Under the pieces are notes generated by a model. That model was not told the DNA's origin. It worked only from the letters and a program-made list of their open reading frames with translations, and ran no database searches. From Mesorhizobium sp. M1C.F.Ca.ET.210.01.1.1 (GTDB lineage Bacteria > Pseudomonadota > Alphaproteobacteria > Rhizobiales > Rhizobiaceae), in NCBI RefSeq assembly GCF_004791585.1, contig NZ_SRUU01000023.1, positions 22,017-86,016 of the forward strand: a DNA stretch of 64,000 nt, written 5' to 3'. Within the stretch, counting starts at the first letter, position 1, and every line of letters begins with the position of its first letter. Below, in pieces: positions 57,780 through 64,000 of this stretch. A program made the position numbers and the translations under genes.

Positions 57780-58583
57780 ATGCGCCAGGTATCGCCCCGC
57801 TTTGCACTCGATCACATGGCGGCGCCCCGCCTTGACGTCAGTGCGCTTTTCGCGCTTGCCCGTGACCAAGGCCTGACCGACGTCCAAATCCGTTACCCTC
57901 ATTTCAGCAATCCTGTCGCACGCGGCATTCCGGCTGCGGACGTTCGGTTTGCCGCTACCGAAGCGGGCGTCACGATCATCTCTGTCAACGCCTTGCAGCG
58001 GTTCAACGACTGGACTCCAACGCGTCAGGCCGAGGCAAGCAACCTCGCCGATTATGCGACGGCGTGCGGGGCAGAGACGCTCGTGTTGGTGCCGGCCAAC
58101 CGCAGCTCGTGGCCCACCAATAGCGAGCGCCAGGACAATCTTCGTTTCGCTCTAAACGAGATCAAGCCAATCCTCCAGTCGCGGGGTCTGATCGGTCTCA
58201 TCGAGCCGCTGGGTTTCCGAACCTGCTCGCTTCGATCAAAGAAGGAAGCGGCCGAGGCCGTTGCCGCGGTTGATGGCCAGTCCGTCTTTCGCCTCGTGCA
58301 CGACACGTTCCACCACACCCTGGCCGGGGAGACATGCCTGTTCTGCGAGCTTACCGGCCTGGTGCACATTTCAAGCGTAAACGACCCGACCTTCTGGATT
58401 TACCCCGATCGCTTTCTTGCAGGTTCCGACAATGGCAGCCAGATTCAGGCGCTGCTGGATGGCGGCTACGCGGGACCTTTCTCGTTCGAGCTGATCGAGG
58501 AAGTCCATTCTCTGGACGATCTCGCAGGCGCACTTGCCGCCAGCATCGACTTTATCCGGCGAGGGCTATTGTCGTCAAAGTAG
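57780..58583 (+). CDS. TIM-barrel sugar isomerase/epimerase (xylose isomerase-like, IolI-type)
   Basis: 267 aa. The AP-endonuclease-2/xylose-isomerase-like fold is shown by VSALFALARDQGLTDVQIRY, GAETLVLVPANRSSW, LIGLIEPLGFRTCSLRSKKE (Glu metal ligand), FRLVHDTFHHTLAGE (Asp, His ligands), VHISSVNDP and PFSFELIEEVHSLD. Relatives act on inosose or rhizopine-type compounds; which one applies here cannot be told. ATG 57780 has AAGGAA upstream. Beside a LacI regulator. Confidence 0.82.
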   Translation: MRQVSPRFALDHMAAPRLDVSALFALARDQGLTDVQIRYPHFSNPVARGIPAADVRFAATEAGVTIISVNALQRFNDWTPTRQAEASNLADYATACGAETLVLVPANRSSWPTNSERQDNLRFALNEIKPILQSRGLIGLIEPLGFRTCSLRSKKEAAEAVAAVDGQSVFRLVHDTFHHTLAGETCLFCELTGLVHISSVNDPTFWIYPDRFLAGSDNGSQIQALLDGGYAGPFSFELIEEVHSLDDLAGALAASIDFIRRGLLSSK

Positions 58584-58631
58584 ATGGTGACAGGTGTAGT
58601 GACTATAGGTGCGCCTGAATTTTCCGAGGGT

Positions 58632-59549
58632 TCACAGCGGGGCAGCCATCCGAGATGCCTCCTGTATCATTATCTCCCGCATCCAGATGCTTGCCGGATC
58701 GCTATTGTGGAGGGCCGGCCATTGGAGGGTCTCGGTGAATGTGGGAAATGGCAGCGGAAGTTCGATAACCCGCAGGGGGAACGTTTTTTCGAAATGCCTG
58801 ACCAGCCGTAAGGGCATGGTCGCTATACGAGCTGTGCCGGACACCATAGGTGGAATCATGCTGAAGCCCTGCACGGCGACCTCGACACGTCTCTTAAGGC
58901 CATGCTCAAGCAAAAACCATTCCTCGATAGACGGCTTCATCGTACGCCCGAACCTGACCGCGACGTGCCTCATCGACATGTATCTCTCGAATGTAAGCTG
59001 CTGTGGCAGCTGCTTGTTTGTGGGACAGCCTACGCACACGAGCTTCTCGTCAAACAGCGCAATGCTTGAATGCACACTCGACGTGAACATATCCGGTAGA
59101 ATTAGAAAATCGACGTCACCGCGCCGGAGAAGCTCATCGGGGCTATCGTCGACAGGCAGCAGTTCGAAGCTGACGGCGGGGGCTTCCCGTGAAATACGCT
59201 CCACAAGCTTTTCGAAAAACACGAGCGTGACGAAATCGGAAAGAATGATCCTGAAGAGGCGATCGGCTCGAGCTGGGTCAAACGGATCCGAAGAAATAAT
59301 CGAGCACTGGATGTGCTGGAGAGCGTCGCGAACTGCGGGGGCAAATGCTGCCGCACGCGGGGTTAGAAATCGTTCGCGACCTCTTATCGTAAACAGTTCA
59401 TCGCGGAAATAATCGCGCAGTCGGGCGACGGCCGCACTCATGGCGGGCTGACTCAGGTTGATCCTGCGTGCCGCCGCCGAGAGATTACGCTCCGTCAGGA
59501 GTGCGTCGAGCACAACGAGGAGATTTAGATCAAGTCCTTTGAAACGCAT
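58632..59549 (-). CDS. nodD: LysR-type nodulation regulator NodD
   Basis: 305 aa. Starts MRFKGLDLNLLVVLDALLTE with the LysR HTH NLSAAARRINLSQPAMSAAV (about residues 22-41), followed by the flavonoid-sensing domain (SFELLPVDDSPDELLRRGDV, GFSMIPPMVSGTARIATMPL). ATG 59549 gives the canonical start. It is transcribed away from a nod box located 10 bp upstream, the classic divergent arrangement. It is the only intact nodD visible and should control the nod boxes in this window. Confidence 0.95.
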   Translation of the reverse strand: MRFKGLDLNLLVVLDALLTERNLSAAARRINLSQPAMSAAVARLRDYFRDELFTIRGRERFLTPRAAAFAPAVRDALQHIQCSIISSDPFDPARADRLFRIILSDFVTLVFFEKLVERISREAPAVSFELLPVDDSPDELLRRGDVDFLILPDMFTSSVHSSIALFDEKLVCVGCPTNKQLPQQLTFERYMSMRHVAVRFGRTMKPSIEEWFLLEHGLKRRVEVAVQGFSMIPPMVSGTARIATMPLRLVRHFEKTFPLRVIELPLPFPTFTETLQWPALHNSDPASIWMREIMIQEASRMAAPL

Positions 59550-59558
59550 GTCATCAGC

Positions 59559-59608
59559 CATCCATGGGATGGATGCCTTTAACCGAAACAAACGACTTTA
59601 ACAATTTA
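59559..59608 (+). promoter_or_regulatory. nod box divergent from nodD
   Basis: ATCCATGGGATGGATG, CTTTAACCGAAACAAACGAC and TTTAACAATTT match the nod box block pattern. It points away from nodD towards 59610, where no intact gene follows. Confidence 0.8.
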
Positions 59609-60249
59609 GCATTCTTGCAATCTTTTGTCGCAAAAAGTTTATGATGGATGACGTTAAGGTCCGACATATGAGCCGCGTGATCTGCCGAAGCGAGCAATCG
59701 TTCGTACTGTGCAGGTCAGAGATTGGCAGTTTGAAACGCCGGGCCGATGGCGCCGGGCTATCAACCAGCGTCTTCGGCGGCCCCGACCTAGCTGGGCGTG
59801 GAATCTAATAGGGTGCACCTTTCCAGTCCGAGGCGACTGATGGGCGGTTTGATCCTAAGCTGCCGTGAGGCCTGTGCCAATTGTATCGGCGAGCCAATGC
59901 AGCAGTCCGGCAGCGTTTTTGAGAGCTGTTGTAGGCTCGGCCTAAGCCCATTGGCGCAAGCCTATCTGAACGAAGCGCTTGGCCTTGCCGCTATCCGGTA
60001 TGTGATCTGTGGTGTCTTCTCGTCCTGCTGTTCTTGTTTTGGAACGCCCTTATGGTGAGCCCATCCGGGACGTGGGGCACCGGGAGCACAAAGGTGCAGG
60101 CAGGCCGTCAATAGACCGTGGGCTGAGAGCCCGAGCTCGTTACATGGCGCCCCTGGCGACTTTCCCGGATGCGCTGCGAGCGCGGATCAGTAGATGTCGT
60201 GTTGCCCGCCAGCTCCCGTCTTTGACCGAGCCAAGAAGGAGGAACGGGC
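59609..60249. other. Region between the nod box and the IS110 element
   Basis: No supported gene. ORFs near 59798-60058 are not family-like. The last 190 bp before 60250 belong to the left end of the IS110 element, where members of this family carry a non-coding guide (bridge) RNA; I did not fold it. Confidence 0.35.
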
Positions 60250-61478
60250 ATGCTTATCATCGGACTGGATATTCACCGCGCCTTCGCCGAAGCAGTGGCA
60301 TGGGAGGAGGGCAGGCTCAGGCGACTCGGCCGCGTCGACATGCGGCGCGATCTGCTGGCGGCGTTCGCCGCGAAGCTGTCGCCGAACGATGTAGGAGTGA
60401 TCGAGGCCACCGGCAGCGCGACGTCCGCTGCAGCTGTGATTGCGCCGCATGTGAAGAAGGTGGGGATCGCCAAGCCGAAACAGGTGTTTATCGTTGCCTA
60501 TGCCAAGATCAAAACGACGATCGACGCCGACGTTCTTGCGCAGCTCTATGCCAGCGGCTTCTTGCCAGAAGTCTGGATTGCGGACGAGCCGACGCAGGCT
60601 CTGCGTCGACAGGTGACACGGCGCAATCAGATTGTCCGACAGAGATCTCGATTGAAGAGCGTCATCCAGTCGATCCTTCATAGCCACCTGATCCGTCCTG
60701 CCCGCATGCCGACCTGTGCGGCGCCAAGGGTCGGACCTGGTAATCGAGCAGGTCGTACCGCAGGACGAGCGCCTCGCGATCGATGGGCATCTGCGCGAGT
60801 TCGACCGATTGGGCGAAGACCTCCAGGTCATCGAACGCGATCTTGTCCGCTCGGCTCTCGAGGATGAAGGCGTGAAGCGGCTGATGACCATTCCCGGCGT
60901 CGACATCACCGTCGCGCTGGCGATGAAGGGCGGCGATCGGCGACGTGTCGCGCTTCGACGATCCGCAGAAGCTCGTGACCTATCTCGGGTTGAACCCAAG
61001 CGTCCAGCAGTCCGGCCAGGTCCGGCCTACCATGGGCGGATCACCAAGCAGGGCCGTGGTCATGCGCGCGGCATGCTCGTCGAGGCGGCCTGGGCGGCCG
61101 CTCGTGCTCCCGGACCGTTGCGAGCCTTCTCCCTGCGGCGTGCGAGCCCGGCGCGGACAGCATGTCGCGGCCGTGGCAACCGCACGCAAACTCTCTGTCG
61201 TGATCTGTCATCTGTTGAGAAGGGCGAGAGTTACGCGTAGGCTCGACCCTCCCTGCATGCCAAGAAGCTTGCGCGATGTGGAACTCAAGGCCGGGAGCAA
61301 GGCTGTGCGCGGCCAAAAGGGAGCGCACGCCTACAACATAAAGAGCCACCGGGAAGAAGAGCGCCGCTGGGTGGAGCAGGCCGAGGGCGCCTATGCACGC
61401 CTCGTCGCCGGTTGGAACCCACGAGGTCCGAAGAGGGTAGGCACGGATGCCGCAAACCGGGCGCCCAGCTTGGCATAA
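60250..61478 (+). pseudogene. IS110-family transposase, nearly full length but frameshifted
   Basis: Starts at ATG 60250 after AAGGAGGAACGGGC. N-terminal DEDD domain: LIIGLDIHRAFAEAVAWEEG, VGVIEATGSATSAA, KIKTTIDADVLAQLYASGFL. A second frame (from about 60716) has RLMTIPGVDITVALAM, a third (60945) FDDPQKLVTYLGLNPSVQQS. The C terminus reads SLRDVELKAGSKAVRGQKGA and YARLVAGWNPRG. At least three frameshifts inactivate it. Confidence 0.88.
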
Positions 61479-61654
61479 GGGCTACGTGGCCTCAGGAAGC
61501 GTCGTCGCCAATGCAGACCATGGACGAATTCCCAGCCGATGCCGAGATGCCGGTCGACCGTGCCTGTCGCCGTCCGGTGATGCGATGCCCCCGAGCGGAT
61601 GAGTTCGCCCCGGATGCTCCCGGTCACGACGCACGGGTTCGGGTTCCAAGGCGC
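61479..61654. other. Gap between the IS110 remnant and the nodD pseudogene
   Basis: Probably the right end of the IS element; no gene. Confidence 0.35.
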
Positions 61655-61689
61655 TCAGTTTTGTTCGCGCCCAATCGGTGTAGGACGCG

Positions 61690-62032
61690 GCAGAAAATAC
61701 GAGCGTGACGAAATCGGGAAGAATGATCCTGAAGCGGCGATTCGGTAGAGCCGGGTCAAACTATCCGACGAAATAAACGAGCACTGGATGGGCGGGAGAG
61801 CGTCGCGAACTGGAGGGCAAGAGCTCCCGGACACAGCGTTAAGTTTGAATACCTCCGCGGACATGGTCGCGAGCTTATCGCGCAAATAATCGAGCAGCCG
61901 AGCGCCGGCCGCACTCATGACCGGCTGGGCTCGGTTAATCCTGCATGCCGCGCCCATGAGGTTGCGCTCTGTCGGGAGTGCGTCGAGCACAACGACGAGA
62001 TGTAGTTCACGATCTTTGAAACGCGTGGTCAA
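61690..62032 (-). pseudogene. nodD: nodD remnant, copy B
   Basis: The first frame reads TRFKDRELHLVVVLDALPTE then RNLMGAACRINRAQPVMSAA, clearly nodD-like (intact: SAAARRINLSQPAMSAA) but with the start codon changed to TTG. Later blocks (VRDALPPIQCSFISSD; LYRI; SFFPISSRSY in a shifted frame) correspond to intact nodD up to about residue 115, with internal frameshifts. Divergent from the copy B nod box. Confidence 0.85.
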
Positions 62033-62033
62033 C

Positions 62034-62084
62034 TATCCAAAGTGTGGATGCCTTTCATCGAAACAAACGATTTCATCAATGTTC
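62034..62084 (+). promoter_or_regulatory. nod box upstream of nodFE copy B
   Basis: Same blocks as copy A, with one difference at the left edge (CTATCC instead of CCATCC). Confidence 0.85.
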
Positions 62085-62184
62085 TGGAATCCTGCATGGG
62101 CAGAAGCACCTGACGCACACCGATGCCCCCACTGCCTCATGGCGTGGCGAGCGTCTTAAGAAACCGCCCGAAAGGAGATTTTTC

Positions 62185-62315
62185 ATGCGCTCTACCGGGC
62201 AGTGGAGTGCTGGGAAAGGGAGTTGCAACTGACCGGGTCCGACTTCTTCCGAGCCTATGGACAGACTGGGAGACGCGCACGGTGTAGCGGCTCACATCGT
62301 CATACTGCACCTACG
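62185..62315 (+). pseudogene. nodA: nodA remnant in front of nodF, copy B
   Basis: Same decayed nodA as in copy A, with SDFFRAYGQTG here instead of SDFFRVYGQTG. The shared internal deletion shows that decay preceded duplication. Confidence 0.8.
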
Positions 62316-62458
62316 CCACACACCGGCCGGACCTGATCCGGCTTTATGAGCATTGGGCTTTGTCAGTTGCCCAAGCGTGATGGCTTTCGCGACGCGGCGC
62401 GCCTCAGGAACTGAGCCGCGTCCAGGTCGAAACGCGGGAAAGAAAGACAGGAAACAGA

Positions 62459-62740
62459 ATGGCCGATCAATTCGCAACGGACGTCATTGCCCTGATCAAG
62501 AAACGCGCCGAGTCGGAGAGCGGTGAGGGAATGCCTACGTCATTCGTCGGCGAGATAACAATCGCCACGGAACTGGACGCGCTCGGGTTTGATTCGCTGG
62601 GTTTGGCGGACGTCCTCTGGGATGTGGAGCAGGCCTACGGCATCAAGATCGACATGAACACGGCCGATGCCTGGTCCAATCTCAAGAATGTCGGCGACGT
62701 CGTGGAAGCCGTCCGCGGCTTGCTTGCGAAGGAGGCTTGA
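62459..62740 (+). CDS. nodF: Nodulation acyl carrier protein NodF, copy B
   Basis: 93 aa, identical to copy A except Thr27 for Ala27. The phosphopantetheine site DSLGLAD is intact and the same AGGAAACAG precedes the ATG. Confidence 0.95.
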   Translation: MADQFATDVIALIKKRAESESGEGMPTSFVGEITIATELDALGFDSLGLADVLWDVEQAYGIKIDMNTADAWSNLKNVGDVVEAVRGLLAKEA

Positions 62741-63949
62741 ATGGACAGGCGCGTCGTTATCACCGGAGTGGGCGGCCTGTGCGGACTGGGCACCGACGCC
62801 GCCTCTATGTGGAAAGAGATGCGCGAAGGCCGCTCCGCCATCGGCCCGATCGCCAATTCCGAGCTTCATGACCTGGAGGGCATGACCGGCGCTGAGATCA
62901 AGGCGCTGCCCCAGCACGACATCAATCGCAAGCAGTTCGTCTCCATGGCCCGCTTCAGCTTGCTCGCCGTGCTTGCAGCGCGCGAAGCCATGCGGCAGGC
63001 CGGACTTTCCTGCGACGAGGGGAATGCCCATCGCTTCGGCGCGACAGTGGGCGTCGGCGGCTTGGGCTGGGATGTGATGGAGGAAACTTACCGGGCCCTT
63101 TTTTTGGACGGCGCGAGGCGAGTTGGCATCCTCGCTGTACCCAAAACGATGCCAAGCGCCGCCGCCGGCCAGGTGAGCTTGAGCCTCGGCTTGCGCGGGC
63201 CGGTCTTCGGGGTGACCTCCGCATGTGCCTCGGCCAACCATGCGATCGCCTCGGCGGTGGACCAGATCAAGCTGGGCCGGGCCGACGTAATGGTTTCCGG
63301 AGGCAGCGACGCACCCTTCGCATGGGGCGTGCTGAAAGCATGGGAAGCAATGCGCGTGCTTTCACCCGATACCTGCCGGCCCTTCTCCGCCGATAGGAAG
63401 GGCCTGGTGCTGGGCGAGGGTGCGGGCATGGCCGTGCTGGAAAGCTACGAGCATGCCACGAGGCGTGGTGCCACAATTCTTGCCGAGATCGCCGGCGTCG
63501 GCCTTTCCGCCGATGCCTTCCACATTGCCGCGCCATCTGTCGAGGGGCCAGCGTCGGCGATGCGCGCCTGCCTTGCCGATGCCGGGCTGAATGCCGAGGA
63601 CGTCGACTACCTCAACGCGCACGGCACCGGTACCAAAAGCAATGATCAGACTGAAACGGCGGCGATCAAGCGTGTGTTTGGAAACCACGCTTATTCGATG
63701 TCCATCTCTTCCACCAAGTCCACGCACGCGCATTGCCTCGGCGCAGCGAGCGCGCTTGAAATGATCGCCTGCGTGATGGCAATCCAAGAGGACGTCGTGC
63801 CGCCGACCGCCAACTATCGCGAGCCAGATCCCGCTTGCGACCTCGACATCACACCCAATGTGCCGCGCGAGCGCAAGGTGCGCGTCGCCATGAGCAACGC
63901 CTTCGCCATGGGCGGTACGAACGCAGTTCTGGCATTCAGGCAGGTGTAG
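62741..63949 (+). CDS. nodE: Nodulation beta-ketoacyl synthase NodE, copy B
   Basis: 402 aa, identical to copy A except Ser319 for Leu319, with the same Cys-His-His catalytic set. The stop lies 51 bp before the window end; sequence beyond the stop still matches copy A. Confidence 0.96.
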   Translation: MDRRVVITGVGGLCGLGTDAASMWKEMREGRSAIGPIANSELHDLEGMTGAEIKALPQHDINRKQFVSMARFSLLAVLAAREAMRQAGLSCDEGNAHRFGATVGVGGLGWDVMEETYRALFLDGARRVGILAVPKTMPSAAAGQVSLSLGLRGPVFGVTSACASANHAIASAVDQIKLGRADVMVSGGSDAPFAWGVLKAWEAMRVLSPDTCRPFSADRKGLVLGEGAGMAVLESYEHATRRGATILAEIAGVGLSADAFHIAAPSVEGPASAMRACLADAGLNAEDVDYLNAHGTGTKSNDQTETAAIKRVFGNHAYSMSISSTKSTHAHCLGAASALEMIACVMAIQEDVVPPTANYREPDPACDLDITPNVPRERKVRVAMSNAFAMGGTNAVLAFRQV

Positions 63950-64000
63950 AAGCCATGCAAGACGCCTCATTTGAGGTCACCTGTCGTATCTAGCTGCTTG

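Larger units (their letters stand above)
61906..64000 (+). repeat. Direct repeat, copy B (continues past the window)
   Basis: Second copy of 46168-48209. It retains more nodD sequence on the left and 52 bp between the nod box and nodA remnant that copy A lacks, so it looks closer to the ancestral form. Confidence 0.95.

Noticed and set aside
1..64000. CRISPR arrays, tRNA, rRNA and conjugation origin
   Set aside because: Scanned by eye for regular repeats and conserved RNA sequences; none found.

Overview
The window looks like part of a symbiosis island (or symbiotic plasmid) of an alphaproteobacterial rhizobium, most probably Mesorhizobium. The evidence is GC-rich alphaproteobacterial coding, nod boxes, a nodABCIJ-nodH cluster, nodD, two nodFE copies, and many broken transposases and gene remnants between intact genes. 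The genus is an inference; no rRNA or tRNA gene is visible.

Layout. (1) 1-9.3 kb is a mixed region: the decayed 5' part of a large protein with an RNA-polymerase-like DFDGD motif, a diguanylate cyclase/phosphodiesterase (GGDEF+EAL), dead IS110 and IS256 transposases, a 5'-truncated histidine kinase behind an hsp20 gene, and a twice-frameshifted DUF982 gene. (2) 9.3-14.7 kb, minus strand, is a tightly overlapping thiamine operon thiC-thiO-thiS-thiG-thiE-thiD behind a TPP (THI-box) riboswitch. (3) 14.7-18 kb is mostly non-coding, with one small gene and an scpB remnant. (4) 18.1-37.2 kb looks like a defence island. It holds a DUF433/DUF5615-type toxin-antitoxin pair; a minus-strand operon of a giant DUF4011-helicase-Vsr-like protein, an SbcD-like nuclease and an SbcC/YhaN-like ATPase; an AAA ATPase with a zinc-hook-like CxxC; an Mrr-like nuclease fragment; and a compact three-gene operon (metallophosphoesterase, P-loop ATPase, protein with two possible Rossmann-like halves) that I cannot assign to any named system. 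(5) 37.5-46.1 kb has a methyltransferase, a stand-alone gltD, a TauD-like dioxygenase with a chimeric 5' end, and remnants of an M16 peptidase, an ABC solute-binding protein, a cysteine synthase, an HTH protein and a multicopper oxidase. (6) 46.2-64 kb is the nodulation region: nodFE copy A, nodABC-nodIJ-nodH, dctA with a textbook sigma-54 promoter, a LacI regulator with a TIM-barrel sugar isomerase, nodD, a dead IS110 element, a nodD pseudogene and nodFE copy B.

How it works together. NodD should bind the nod boxes and switch on nodABCIJ and nodFE. NodABC build the acylated chitin oligomer, NodFE supply a special (typically polyunsaturated) acyl chain, NodH sulphates the reducing end, and NodIJ export the product. 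DctA would feed C4-dicarboxylates to the nitrogen-fixing bacteroid. The two nodFE copies are nearly identical direct repeats about 15.8 kb apart. Each carries a decayed nodA and a decayed nodD beside its nod box, which suggests an ancestral nodD / nodA-nodF-nodE arrangement that was duplicated recently.

Best leads for something new: the metallophosphoesterase-ATPase-Rossmann operon (32.8-37.2 kb), the helicase/SbcCD-like operon (19.2-28.9 kb), and the DFDGD protein at the left edge.
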